NCBI RefSeq assembly: GCF_905147365.1
Contig: NC_056419.1
Span: 8,811,501 to 8,875,500 of the forward strand
DNA: 64,000 nt
Direction of reading: 5' to 3'
From: Aricia agestis
Lineage: Eukaryota > Arthropoda > Insecta > Lepidoptera > Lycaenidae
Position 1 is the first letter of the stretch. Each line of letters begins with the position of its first letter. Made by a program: the position numbers and the translations under genes. The notes beneath the pieces were generated by a model. It had not been told where the DNA came from, made no database searches, and saw only the letters and a program-made list of their open reading frames with translations. Shown in pieces: positions 1 to 11,297 of the stretch.

Positions 1-697
1 GTAACCAGTCACTGTCCTCAGCGTTCCAGATATTTTACGTGGTAGAGGTAGAAAAAAACAGAAAAGCAGCGAAAATGTGTATGGCATGGATAGCTTTGTC
101 ATGCTTTGTCATACTTACAGTGTGTCGCGCAAAACTCGCCGCTGGAGCCTCTGTGTGTTCTATGGAATACTAAATATTGTGGGGATCAATTTTATGATAC
201 TGTTACATTCTATTCAGATGCTGCTAATAAGCAATTTTTCAGGAAAAGGCGCACTTGCCTGAAGACTCTCGCTTTTGATCTCGTAAAACCGCACCTAGAA
301 GACAGATTTCAATACCGAACTTTGCCAACAAATAAGTATTGGTGATATACTAGAGAAAAAACGACCAACGCCTTCTATAGCTTCTCTAATTTCAAATCTG
401 GAAGGTGTTTTTTCTTCCCGAGGTCCAAAGACCGCAAATCACGTACGCAATGTGAGACGTGCAAAACTTTCATTTGTACTGTTCACCAGAACAAAATATG
501 CCAAAAGTGTTTTATAGTACCTAATTAATGTGATTTAATTATGTTTAGAAAAACTGAGATTATTGTTAAAAAGTCTATGTAAGTTGATTTAATAATAAAA
601 TCTTTAATATCTTTTTAAAAATGTGTTATTATTGTTGGGGTGCACTAGTACCCCAGGGTACCGTTAGATAAAGTTTAAGATGGGTACGGTTCTAGGG
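1..697 (+). mobile_element. piggyBac-like transposon, right end with TTAA target
   Basis: The transposase relic is followed by about 170 bp of AT-rich sequence that ends in TTCTAGGG at 690-697, directly followed by TTAA at 698-701. piggyBac elements end in CCCTAGAA (left) and TTCTAGGG (right) and duplicate TTAA, so this fixes the right boundary. The left boundary is beyond the window start. Confidence 0.65.
77..528 (+). pseudogene. piggyBac-like transposase, C-terminal remnant with frameshifts
   Basis: Remnant of a DDE transposase of the piggyBac family, an enzyme that cuts and pastes DNA at TTAA sites. Three reading frames must be followed in turn. About 77-200 reads GMDSFVMLCHTYSVSRKTRR then WSLCVFYGILN, the usual late segment before the C-terminal region. 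About 241-345 reads KRRTCLKTLAFDLVKPHLED in another frame and meets a stop. About 400-528 gives the cysteine-rich C-terminal finger (QCETCKTFICTVHQNKICQKC), ending at TAA 526-528. Frameshifts and stops show that it is dead. The N-terminal part and the first catalytic residues lie outside the window or are lost. Family assignment is from remembered motif order, not a search. Confidence 0.75.
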
Positions 698-2052
698 TTA
701 ATGGGATTGACAAACTCACTTGAGCAGACCTTAATATATTAACAGTTATTAGCCGAGGTCAATTGCCAATATCAATAAAATAAGTAGATATAGCGACTTT
801 GCAACGAATAATTTATTAATTTTTACATAAACTAAAATCTATATATTAATACGTGAGCCAAAAACTTTGTATCCCTTTTGACGAAAAATGGGGAAACCTA
901 GGTGAATGAAATTTTGTACAGTTATAGTTTATATGGTGAAGGAGTGCATCGAGCTAATATTATTTTGAAATTATGCTTTTATCATATATATTTTTAACAA
1001 ATAAAACAATACACACACTACTAACAACACACACACTAGGAAAAATGACAGATTTTTGAGTGACAAGCCTATACATACGAATTATACTCTTTTATTTATG
1101 CTTGAAGTCTGTTGACAACAAGGTGATAAATTGAAAATGGATTATAGTTTTTTTTATTGAAGCGCATAGACAATGCTTACACGACCGGACTGAGTCAGCT
1201 GAGTCCCAGTGACAAGAGTTGAAAAAAATATGATAAAGTCAATATATTTTTACAAAATATAGAGTAGTAGTCCTAATGTCGTTGAAGCTAAGGTCGAATT
1301 TCGACCATTGGGCGATCTCTAGTAACATTAAATACTTGTATATCTACACAACTAACAACAGTTATTTTTGCTTCCATAGAGTTTCTTTAGAACAACTTTA
1401 AAATTCAAAACAGATTTCTTAATTAAATATGAGCTCCAGAAAAATATTTTTTCTGGTTTTACAATAATTTTGCGTTCAGTCTCTGGCTCGCTCAATCAAC
1501 ATTAACAGAAGCAATTGACGTTTAACAAAAAACTCCCAAATTATGTTACCCGTCATTCAATTTGTGAATTGACGTAAAACGGTCCGCTCCCCCATTTTGA
1601 CAGTTACGACTGGGATCCGTCAAAATTATTGGAGCTACTTTACGCGCCCGCAAAAACTCTCAAGTGGCCGCACCCTCCAATTCGAACTAAATTGACTCGT
1701 TACTCTGAACTTAAATTGATACTGTTCGTGGAAATATGGCGGTCATACCATATGCAGTTATAATATGCAATAATTTGTTTCAATGAACCCTAATAAAAAT
1801 ATTTTTTCTTTTCTATGGTGGATCATGATTGTTTAATTAATTTCGATTACCATAGCAAATTGATATGGATTATTAATTATTCATTAGGAACTTAGAACAT
1901 TTCTAGATTAAGGCGCAAAGTGTGTGATTGAAAGCGTACCAGCCGAACCTTTGCGCCTGCTATTTTATAGTTTTTTGATCGTCGTTTTTTTATACATCAA
2001 TTAAATCGAGTCAAAAAAAACGAATCGCCCTAGATATATTCTTTGTCTTTAA

Positions 2053-2122
2053 TTCAGTGCAAAAATTATCTGAAAATTCCAAATAATTTAGACATAGTAT
2101 GGAAAATTCGTTAAAAGAAGAG
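2053..2122 (+). promoter_or_regulatory. Candidate arthropod initiator and tiny first exon
   Basis: TTCAGT at 2053-2058 matches the arthropod initiator consensus. An ATG at 2099-2101 opens MENSLKEE and runs straight into a good splice donor, GAG|GTAAGT, at 2122/2123. Phase 0 would allow joining to the first sevenless exon at 18647, but the peptide is not a signal peptide, so it could belong to another transcript or be chance. Low confidence. Confidence 0.2.
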
Positions 2123-2933
2123 GTAAGTTTGAGTGTTTTTTTCATCGAGTGAAGTTCATGATATTGTGTAATGGAATATAAATTCCACTGTGTTAGATCC
2201 TTAACTAATACATATATTTTTGTCAGAATTTAAATTAAGTACTATATTTTTGTGTCTACTGTCACTTTTAAATCTTGAAAATCGTCCGTTTCTGGGAATA
2301 CAGGACCTTAAGAGAACATTGCTACAAGAAAAGATGTAGACCTATCTAACGCCATTTTGTTCCTGTCTTTCATCCGTCCGAAATAATGTGAAGGTGCGAA
2401 GGAGATTGTACACGTCGATCTATTTAAGGATGCGCAGGCGCAGGAAAAGGTTGTGTTGCACCTTGCGCCTTTTGTTTGTTTAGTTTCTAGTTCCTGTAAA
2501 CACTCATCAGCAGTAAATACTCTATTTCCTAAAACACATAACATGACTACTTTGTTGTTTTAACGTATGAACTGCAAACTAGAGAGTAAGGATATATACT
2601 TTAATAGATAGCTAAATATATTTACATAATTAATTTTATTTACTTACTTTAGCAAAGTCTTACGTTTTCAAATACCATATTATGTCAATAGAGGTATGTA
2701 TGTAAAAAGCGTTTTTTAGGCTGTTGCTGGTTACTCTCTATATACATAAGGGCTCTAAATACGATGTAGAGTAACTTAAACAAACAATATATTTTCTTAG
2801 CGAGCGGTTAATTTAGTCTTTATTACTGGCATTACAATTCTTTTTTTCACCGATGTTTGGTAAAGGGTCCGTTCTTTTATCCTTCCGTCGCACAACTTAA
2901 TGGCAATCAGTTCCGATGGTCATTCACCATCGG

Positions 2934-2988
2934 CATGGGGTCGCGATAGGTCGCTATGGGTCGCAATGGGTCGCAATGGGTCGCGTGT
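2934..2988 (+). repeat. 10-bp minisatellite (about four GGTCGCAATG-like units)
   Basis: Successive units of the form GGTCGC(A/T)ATG differ at single bases. The array is short and lies in non-coding DNA. Confidence 0.7.
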
Positions 2989-5065
2989 GACACCGGATGG
3001 ACGGAGGAAGGAAGCTGCTTGTTGCCAGCCGACTCCCCCCTCGTCTATTTTAGAGTTCATATAAAGTGTTCGCAATATTGCAATTTATGATCCACGGTAA
3101 AAATACGTCGAATTGCTTCCAATTTTCGTAAAAATTGGTTTCGTATGAAGCTATTTCCGTACTGTCTATGCCCATTTCCCTTCTCGGTTTTTTGTCTTAT
3201 GTTTTGCAGTTGGAACACGTAATTTTTTGGATAATGCATTTGTCTATATAATCTACAACAATTTTTTTAAGTTCTAAGAAGAGATTCTCAATCTTTCACA
3301 ATATTATTTTTTATGGTGGTAACTGGAATGTGTATTATATGTATTCCCCTGTAGCCTTTTTTCAAGGTTAACTTCATATCTCATCTCTAGTTTTTAAATT
3401 TCTACCCTCCACCTTTACGACCGATCAGGTACCTAAGTCAGGGGTTGAAACAACTTCGCTCCACTTAAAACGCAATCCCAACTCATTACCCGTGAAAACG
3501 CATTCACAGCTCAATAATTTCGTAAAACTATGAATATAATGTATCGGAATGAAATCCACGTGGGAACCGGGATACAATCACAATGTAACATTAATTTATT
3601 CCGATATTCAGTAGAGCAAAACCGTCAAAACAGTACGTAGCCACAGGTCCATAGCAGTGAATAATGTATGCATATGAATGAATAATTTTAACTGTAATTT
3701 GACGTGGCTTTTGAATTTTTTATCTAATTTTTCAAATTATGTTCCTTGTTCATTATATTATTTGCGTTTAGGGGACGAATAGATCCCACGCTAGCTAGAA
3801 TTGTATGCTAGGCAGGTAGTTGATTTAGAAGGTTTCAAAACAATAAATATATACGTCCCATACAGGTCTCTTCATAAGAAACGAGAATTTACAGAAAGAG
3901 AAACATTTTTTAAAAGAGAGAGAGAGAGGACAGCCTAACCTAACCTCAGGGAGCTTTAAAAGCTTTATTCGTTGATATACAGACAGCAGTAACAAGTAGT
4001 TTTTTCAAGTATATAGAACATTATTATTGATTGATAAATATTTGAAAAAAAATCATCTCATTAATAATCAGATATATGCACAAATGCTTATTTATCGTAC
4101 CACAACGCATAAGCCCTTTCACACGAGAACTTTCTTCGGAGACGAGTCCACTTTTATACCAATTGGTGGACTAATTGAAATATGCGCGATAATACAAACA
4201 TGACTCACACAGTTATTGGACACTGCGACGGATTTTTAACAATAATTGTAAATTACAATTAAAACAATATTGTTAACATTTTATGTTAGTCAACTTAAAG
4301 AAAATTACAGAAACTTCTACTAACAACATCTTATTTCTATCGTCACAGTTTTATACTAAGATTCCAAAAAAAAAAAAAAAACAATAGCCAAAAGTTAAAT
4401 CTGAACAAAATATGTTTTCACTTCAGGACTTTTCAGTGTAACAATATCTGTTAACATTTTTATTATTCGTAGGTTAAAATATAGAAAAACCCTACATTCA
4501 CATACCTAGTAGTTCAAGCTTTACAATATTCGTAGCGCCCATGTAGCACCGACTTTACGAATTGTTGGGAGGTTAAACTAATTTACATACGCAATAATTA
4601 CTGGCGGGTGTGACAAATTATGGTAATTATGTGAAACCAAAATAGAAAATCCCATGACATAGAAAGCGTAAAATATTATGCTAGACAAAGCATAAATTTT
4701 CCTTGAACCAAGATTGTCTACAAACCGTAGGCAAGTAATATTTGAATAAGCATAATCGTTGATTAAGTTCTTAGACGTCTTAATTATGATATACGACTTA
4801 CAAAACAGTCTTAACTATGATTGTAGGCAGACAAATGCTTTGGCATTTCCTGACACTATTTTTAGACTGGTAACTTTATCTTCTTACCTAATTAAATAAC
4901 TAGACGTTGTCCATAATGTCAATTAATCTAATCAGTCCTATTTTGGAATATTTAAACGCCCGTTTTTAAAGTCCCTCTACCTGTTAAAGATGATTAGGAA
5001 TTTAAAAAGAAGGTGGCGTCAAACTATTTTTAAAGCGAAATGGGTTTTAAAATTTTAACACAGAA

Positions 5066-5263
5066 GGCCTGTTTTACCACTTCCTGATAAAGTGCCGGAT
5101 AGGCTATCTACAACTTTTTTGACAGATTTTTCATACTCTATCTGTCAAGTTAGGTGCCGGATAGGCTATCCACAACTTATCTGACAGATCCTTCATATTC
5201 TAGCGGTCAGATGAGTTGTGGATAGGCTATCGGGAACTTATCAGGAAGTGGTGAAACATGCCC
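5066..5263. mobile_element. Hairpin MITE (GGCCTGTTT family)
   Basis: The left arm begins GGCCTGTTTTACCACTTCC and the right arm ends with its near complement, GGAAGTGGTGAAACATGCCC. Internal GATAGGCTATC copies are also inverted. The same family occurs at 23549-23676 inside a sev intron, where a 3-bp TAA duplication points to the PIF/Harbinger group. Confidence 0.75.
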
Positions 5264-5293
5264 TTTCTATACAAGATGTTAATATAAACACCG

Positions 5294-5829
5294 TTATCCT
5301 TGAAACCATCAAATGAGCCCATCAAAATGAACAACTTTTTCTATGAGAACAATGCTGAGAACTCGAAAAAATTCGCCTTCATACCCATACAAATTGCCGA
5401 TCCGGGCATCTGTATGGGTATGAACTATGAAGACGGCATTTTTTTTTGAGTTCCCAGCATTGTTCGCATAGAAAAAGTTAGATAGATAGGTAGAAAATGC
5501 TTTATTTGTACAAAAATTAGAAACTAAATTACAATTTAAAATAATATATGATCCTGTACAAACAGGCGGTCTTACCGCTGAAAGCGGTTTCTTACAGACA
5601 ACCTTAAATTAATATAAGTACTTAAAACAAAACAATCTAATACTTATGGCTAAAAATACTACATAAGTCTTACTATAATATATTATAATATTTATATTAA
5701 AGATATATAATAAACTACACAAACTTTACGTAAATATAATAAAAAATGAAAGGAGTAGAATGCAAGATTCTACTACTCAACATGACAGTTGTTCATTTTG
5801 ACGGGCTCATTTGATGGTTTCAAGGATAA
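5294..5829. mobile_element. Hairpin MITE interrupted by a LINE tail
   Basis: The left arm starts TTATCCTTGAAACCATC at 5294 and continues through GAACAACTTTTTCTATG. The right arm reads back as CATAGAAAAAGTT at about 5467-5479, breaks, then resumes with GTTGTTCATTTTGACGGG at 5788 and closes with GATGGTTTCAAGGATAA ending at 5829. The 300 bp in the break is a LINE 3' tail, so the insertion order is readable: MITE first, LINE second. Confidence 0.75.
5482..5786 (-). mobile_element. LINE 3' tail inserted into the MITE
   Basis: The sequence has the plan of the LINE 3' regions at 5980 and 57965: a TTTATT-rich start, then GGCGGTCTTACCGCTG followed by a paired inverted GAAAGCGGTTTC and a CAGACAACC motif. 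Read on the minus strand this is a 3' UTR. There is no coding sequence. AGTT on both sides may be a short target duplication. Confidence 0.55.
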
Positions 5830-5949
5830 AAGTGTAAAAGTACATTAGCACACTGTATATTCAAGGTCCGGTGTCTTTATAGTCTATCAAGTGACTTTTC
5901 CAACGTGCCGGAAAAATATAAGCAGACCTCGTATGAATTTTTATTAGTA

Positions 5950-6498
5950 AAAGCGTCGTAGAGGTTTAAATAAATAAATAAATAAATAAATAAAAAACTC
6001 TTTATTCAAACAAACAAAACAGATCAATTTACACACGTTACAAAAACAGAAATAGTTTGAATTGGCGGCCTTACTGCTGGAAGCAGTCTCTACCAGGCAA
6101 CCATAAAATATAACTAAAAATTTTTAAAATAAAAATAAGATAAGATACTATTAGTATATAAATAAATAAATATAATACACAAATAAATATAATAGATACT
6201 TTATACCGAATAAAATAAATACATATAAGTAATATAATAATATGAATCGAAGAAGAGGATAAATCGTAAGGGTTTAAGAGTTTGCAGCTAAATCTAAGTA
6301 ATATTGTTTGAGTCTTTTTTTAAAATTATCAATAGATTTGGACTTATGTATGCTTTCGGGTAAAGAATTCCACAGACGAATAGCAGAGACGGTGAAGGAA
6401 GAAAGGTTTACTTTTGATTCTAAGGCTGTAATTTTTATAAAGAAAATATGAGCACAAACATGTATGCTGTCGTGTATTCGGTTTTTATCCTCGCTCAA
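5950..6498 (-). mobile_element. 5'-truncated CR1/Jockey-type LINE, end of ORF2 and 3' UTR
   Basis: On the minus strand, 6498-6274 encodes the end of a reverse transcriptase polyprotein. Its last residues include SAIRLWNSLPESIHKSKS and a K-rich tail ending at a stop at 6274. The RLWNSLP..I motif is typical of the C-terminus of CR1, L2 and Jockey-like LINE proteins. A 3' UTR of about 290 bp follows, ending in a TAAA-rich tail (TTTATT repeats on the plus strand near 5968-6000). The reverse transcriptase core is missing. A second copy of the same 3' end lies at 17785-18142. Confidence 0.7.
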
Positions 6499-6659
6499 GT
6501 GGCGATTATTCTATTGGCGGCGGTCGACGGCGTTTATTCTCGCTGCGCATGCGTGATGCGCACCAAGGTTGCTGAATATCCGACGTGAATGAATACAGGC
6601 CGTTGCCGGAGTAGCTTAAATGAATGAACAAGTAAATAATATAAATCCCAGTTCATGTG

Positions 6660-6899
6660 ACGTATAAAATCCATAATAACATAATAAATGAGAAAGTATG
6701 TCTGAGTATGTCTGTCTGTCTTTTGTATTTTACCTCTTCACATCCAAACCACTGAACAGATTTTGCTGGGCAGGGAGATACTTTGAGTTTCGGTAAAGGA
6801 CATAGGACACTTTTTATCTCGGGAAAATGTATAGTTCCCGCGCGGCGCGCGATAAACGGATTTTGGTGCAGCGGAGTTGCGGGCATCGTCTAACTCTAG
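6660..6899 (+). mobile_element. Degenerate Lep1-type Helitron-like fragment
   Basis: It contains the sequence order seen in the better copies: a TCTG microsatellite, an AGATACTTTGAG block, GGACATAGGACAC, GATAAACGG, and a terminus near ACTCTAGT at 6892-6899. No coding capacity. Confidence 0.5.
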
Positions 6900-7016
6900 T
6901 AAATAATATATTAAATGTTTAATGCCGTGGTTTAATGATAATAAATTATAGTGTATTGTCAATAGACTGTGGCCTGTGGGTATACAAGACAGAGTAGGTA
7001 CTTAGGTGAAAAATTA

Positions 7017-7350
7017 TCAAAGGGGTACGAAGATTTTTATATGGAGCCTGGCCGACCTACTGTCCGCCATTGTGTTTTTTCCGCGTTAACGAATATTTTA
7101 TTCAAAAATGGATAGCTAACATGTGCTAACATCCAAAACAAACAAACAATAATCTTGGACAAAACCACGTAAAGTGTCACATTTCGAAGATATGAGCGGC
7201 CAAAGTTTTACCAATTTAAGATATTGCAACTTTGGCAGCTCAAATCTTCGAAATGTGACACTTTACGCGGTTTTGTCCAAGATTATAATTGTGAACGCGT
7301 AAAAACACAATAGCGGACAGGAAGTCGGCCAAAATCTTCATACCCCTTTA
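7017..7350. mobile_element. Hairpin MITE, about 330 bp
   Basis: The left end AAGGGGTACGAAGATTTT is matched by AAAATCTTCATACCCCTT on the right. Inner blocks are also paired, for example AATCTTGGACAAAACC with GGTTTTGTCCAAGATT and CACATTTCGAAGAT with ATCTTCGAAATGTG. TATCA on both sides is a possible 5-bp target duplication. Confidence 0.75.
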
Positions 7351-7356
7351 TCATAT

Positions 7357-8356
7357 ACTAGCTGTTGCCCGCGACTTCGTCCGCGTGGAATTTAGTTTAT
7401 CTTTATAGTTGTTCCCGTTCATCGATTGAGTCGTTTACGCGCAAATCAGAAAAGTATATTGTGTGGGAACCGCACATTTCTCCGGGACAAAAAACATTCC
7501 TTGTCCCAGATTCAAATTAGTATCTCCAATCTCCATGCCTTTCATCAAAATAGATTGAATAGTTTAGGCGTTAACCATAAAAGTTTATCGTGCGAGAACC
7601 ATACATTTTCCGGGACAAAATTAGTATTCCTTGTCCTTTCCCGAGACGTAACGACGTACGAAGTATCTCCATATCTAATTCTATCAAAATAGATTGAACA
7701 GTTTACGCACAAATCATAAAAGTACTTATATTGTGTAGTAACCGTAAATTTTTCCGAGACAAAATGAACCAAACAGCAAAATGGGTCCAGCCGTTTACGC
7801 GTGATGTCGTGACCGCGCGAAATATGAAGTTCCGCGGAGCTTCCCTTGCGTAATTTAGATATTTCACAGACAAATTAGTCCACAAAAAATAGCCTATGAT
7901 CCTTCACGTGGTCTACTTCTTATCTGTGCCAAATAACAGAAAAATTGCTCCAGTAGTTCGTGAGATAAGCCCTTTCAAATAATTTCCCCCGTTTTTTTCC
8001 ACATTTTCCTCTATTTCTTCGCTCCTGTTAGTCTTAGCGTGATAAAATATAGCCTATAGACTTTCTCAATAAATAGGCTATCTAACACTGAAATTTTTTT
8101 TCAAATCGGACCAGTAGTTCCTAAGATTAGCGCGTTCAAATAAGCCCTTTCAAATAAATTCCTCCCGTTTTTTCCACTCTTTCCTCTATTTCTTAGCTCC
8201 TATTAGTATACGCGTGATAAAATAAAGCCTATAGCCTTCCTCGATAAATGGGCTATCTAACACTGAAAGAATTTTTCAAATCGGAACAGTAGTTCCTGAG
8301 ATTAGAGCGTTCAAACAAACAAACAAACAAACTTCCCAATTATAATATTAGTATAG
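7357..8356 (-). mobile_element. Lep1-type Helitron-like element, minus orientation
   Basis: It begins on the plus strand with ACTAGCTGTTGCCCGCGAC (the reverse complement of a CTAGT terminus) and ends with TATAATATTAGTATAG (the reverse complement of a CTATACTAATATTATA start). Lep1 elements are described as starting with CT and ending with CTAGT, and both ends fit. The interior carries tandem diverged copies of a block with GATAAAATATAGCC. Non-autonomous: no Rep/helicase frame. Confidence 0.7.
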
Positions 8357-8422
8357 ATTGTTATGCTTGCTGCTTTCGCTTTCGCAACTACTCTTGAAAA
8401 ACATTAGATCTTAACTTTTCCA

Positions 8423-8735
8423 GATACTATCTGATACTAAATACATTGGTGGCTGTTTTCTATTCAGTTGTTTTAACAATCGTCAGTCTTTTGTCTTCCA
8501 TTCATATTACACTCATGCATTAGATTCAATCAGTGAATTTTCAAACAGGTATTGTTATGTAGTATTCTAAATTCTTATCATTTGTCCGTTTTTATTACAT
8601 TTTAGTTATCTTAAGTAAAAACAAAATGTGTCGCTACCTAGAGCTCTTTATTGTCGATACTGATAGCTATTTTTAACACTGCTTGTTTAACACAAGTTTT
8701 CCGTTCTTTTTTGCCACCTATATTGTTCTATTCAA
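8423..8735 (+). repeat. Left arm of a 300-bp inverted repeat pair
   Basis: This segment matches the reverse complement of 10985-11297 over its length with scattered differences, for example ACATTGGTGGCT, TTTTATTACATTTTAG and AAGTAAAAACAAAATGTGTC. The arms are about 2.3 kb apart. They are either two opposite copies of one repeat or the ends of a long-TIR element about 2.9 kb in size. Confidence 0.8.
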
Positions 8736-8772
8736 TAGATTCTACAAGAATATTTTGTTGTCATCTATACTT

Positions 8773-9402
8773 CTATACTAATATTATAAATGCGAAAGTA
8801 TCTCTGTCTGTCTGTCTGTCTGTCTCGCTTTCACGCCAAAACTACCGAACCGATTGTAATGAAATTTTGTATACAGATAGTCTAAAGCCTGGGAAAGGAC
8901 ATAGGCTACTTTTTTATTGGAAAAAAGGGTTGTAAGGGGGTGAAAATACGAAAATTTGTTCAAATTAAGTTAGTTCCAAAAATTCATACTAGATGGCGCC
9001 GTGCGTGTCTTACATCGCGCTAACGCTTGCCCAACATATTTCTATAAGAGGTGGTATCATCTTACATTCGAGTTCCGATTTTTTTCGATTGTTATTTCTT
9101 TTTTACGTTATTTAATAAGTCAGTACTATACTATATTATATACAGTGACGTAACCTTAAACCTATCAATGATAAATAGTTTATGGGTAAAGTTGTGTAAT
9201 TGGGGGGCTAAATAAGCTTTAAAATTTGGCATAAAATATAAAGTTTAATTTAAAAAAATGAAATATTATGTGCACACTGCACAGCTGTTTTGATTTAAGG
9301 GGTACCAGGGTTTTTTTTATAAAAGCTTTTGACACCAATTTTGTTGACATCGCGCGCTATAAACTGAAGTCCACGCGGACGAAGTCGCGGGCAACAGCTA
9401 GT
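8773..9402 (+). mobile_element. Lep1-type Helitron-like element, plus orientation
   Basis: It starts CTATACTAATATTATAAATG and ends GGGCAACAGCTAGT at 9402, the CT...CTAGT signature of Lep1 elements. A TCTG microsatellite lies near the 5' end, and the GCGGACGAAGTCGCGGGC block stands just before the terminus. It is non-coding and sits between the arms of the 8423/10985 inverted repeat. Confidence 0.75.
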
Positions 9403-9719
9403 TACCAATAAACATTTTGAGTTAAAGCACAGAATACATATTAGTACAAGTTAAAGACAACAAGTAAAATGTAAATGGTAACTGGTAAGGTTTAATTTAA
9501 ATAAAAATTAATGTTATTGTTTAACCAATAACATCTCAGCTAACAGTCTCAAGTCTCAACTGATAAAAATTTTGCTAATGGCAGTATGATAAACTTTATT
9601 AAACTTATCACAGAACTCTATTGGAGAATGAATGGAGTGATAACAGTATGTGGCAATTACTGTTATCTATGTCTTAGAAAAAAAAAATTGACTATGAATT
9701 CTAGTGTGTAACTTCTTTT

Positions 9720-10320
9720 TTAGGGTTCCGTACCAAAAGGGTAAAAACGGGACCCTATTACTGAGACTTCGGTGTCTGTCCGTCTGTCTCCAGGCTGTAA
9801 CTCAAGAACAGTATTTTTTTTATTTATTTATTTAAATCAGGCTACGTAGGCCCATACAATATATACCTTAATGACTAACATACATAAAAAATATATATAC
9901 TTAACAACTACACATTATCACGAATTAACGGCGACGTGAGGCGCGCTTCATTCCGGAGTCTCCCCCGGAATAGCTAGAGAGTTGAAATTTTCTCAAATTT
10001 TGTATATCTGTTTCCGCTATAACAACAAATACTAAAAACAAATTAAAATTAATATTTAAGGGGGCTCCCATACTTTTTTGCTCTATATCAATGATGGCAA
10101 CAGGTAGGTACTTGAATTTTTCTCAAAGCCCTTAGTTATGTATCTACTTTAATATTTATTGATATATTTTTTAATATTACTTATATATAAATAAAAATAA
10201 AAATTAAGGTGTGCTCCCATACAAAAAAAAAAACAATTTTTGGCCTAATTTTTCTCTATAATAGTACGGAACCAATGGAACCCTTCGTGCGCGAGTCCGA
10301 CTCGCACTTGGCCGATTATT
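9720..10320 (+). mobile_element. GGTTCCGTACC-type repeat with nested insertion
   Basis: It opens TAGGGTTCCGTACC and closes with GTACGGAACC...CCCTTCG and TCGCACTTGGCCGAT, short inverted ends. It resembles the copy at 38848-39292, but about 150 bp (around 9812-9970) is inserted, beginning with a TTTATTTATT run like a LINE tail in minus orientation. No coding. Confidence 0.6.
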
Positions 10321-10539
10321 AGTTAAAAGATTTGGACCGTGGCGGTTTAATTTGCGTCGATTTAAAAACATATCCACAATTATGGCTTCTATAAAACAAA
10401 GTAAAAACGGGTTTAAAGATTGTCTGCAAATGAATATCTTCCCGTTCTCTTTTCATCTACTAGTACAGATTTGACATAATATTAATAACGTTTATGGTGT
10501 AGAAAGTCACTGGTTATATCCATAATGGAGTGCATTCTG

Positions 10540-10790
10540 CTTCGTCGCCCGCTAATTCCTATTTCCTCATTAGTTACCCCGCTACGTGCGCCCATTCAAC
10601 ACGCCCCCCCGGCCCCCGCAGCTACTGCCCCCTCCTCCGCTGCTCCCCCCCCCCCCCTCTCCCCCTCTCCCCCTGCACAGCTCTACCGCTCCTGCGCCCG
10701 CGCAGCATCACTGCCCCCTGCCCGCAAGCGTCCGGCGCGCAGCGAATTTGTCGCGAGTGCACTCAACCATGGAGTGTTTTGATTTATTGT
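10540..10790 (+). other. GC-rich pyrimidine tract, CpG-rich block
   Basis: About 250 bp of C-rich sequence, including a run of about 14 C, CCCCTCTCC repeats and several CGCG sites, stands out from AT-rich surroundings. Open frames across it are proline/serine low-complexity and share no domain, so I do not call a gene. It could be a promoter or an untranslated exon. Confidence 0.35.
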
Positions 10791-10984
10791 CCATTTATTG
10801 GACTCTCAACGGCTGCAGTAAAAATAGAGATGGTTGTTGTAACTCGTTTATGTCCATTCATAAGCAGTTAGCAGTGATCAGTGATAAAGGTTCCATATGT
10901 GATATGAGCAGCAGCAAAAGCTTCCTTTTAAGTTTTAACTCAAAATGTTTATGAGTAATGAGAATCAAATATCCCTGTAGCACT

Positions 10985-11297
10985 TAGTGAACACAAGATT
11001 ATGGTTGGCAAAAAAGAAGCGGAAAACTTTTAATGAACAAGCAGGGTTAAAAATGGCTATCAGAGTCGGCAATAAAGAGCTCTACTTAGCGACACATTTT
11101 GTTTTTACTTAAGATATCTAAAATGTAATAAAAACGGAGCAAAAGATAATAATTTAGCATACTAAAAACAATACCTATTAAACAATACAGCAATAGAATC
11201 TAATGAATGAATGTAATATGAATGGAAAACAAAAGGCTGGTGATTGATAAAATAACTGAATGGAAATAAGCCACCAATGTATCATTAGATAATATAA
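10985..11297 (-). repeat. Right arm of the 300-bp inverted repeat pair
   Basis: Reverse-complement partner of 8423-8735. Paired blocks include GACACATTTTGTTTTTACTT and AGCCACCAATGT. Nothing coding. Confidence 0.8.

Larger units (their letters stand above)
702..5065. other. Gene-free stretch, AT-rich
   Basis: I see no supported coding region here. Short open frames (for example 2308-2544 and 3057-3239 on the minus strand) lack recognisable domains or splice context. Contents are AT-rich unique-looking DNA, a run of A at about 4366-4382, an AG microsatellite near 3918-3928, a short 10-bp tandem repeat near 2934-2988 and one possible short first exon at 2099-2122. It may be the upstream region or first intron of sev. 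Confidence 0.5.

Noticed and set aside
75..173. ATG at 75 opening a short signal-peptide-like frame (MCMAWIALSCFVILTVCRA)
   Set aside because: The overlapping frame gives an extended piggyBac transposase match, which continues in later frames to the Cys-rich finger. The hydrophobic look is a frame artefact.
106..345. Possible insulin-like or secreted Cys peptide (YCGDQFYD ... KRR)
   Set aside because: The cysteine spacing does not fit insulin, and the KPHLED segment belongs to the transposase relic.
8810..8830. TCTG microsatellites as functional regulatory repeats
   Set aside because: They recur at the same place in every Helitron-like and GGTTCCGTA-type copy, so they are part of those elements.
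10525..10954. Overlapping 85-122 codon frames over the C-rich block
   Set aside because: They are proline/serine low-complexity in all three frames, with no domain and no splice or coding support.
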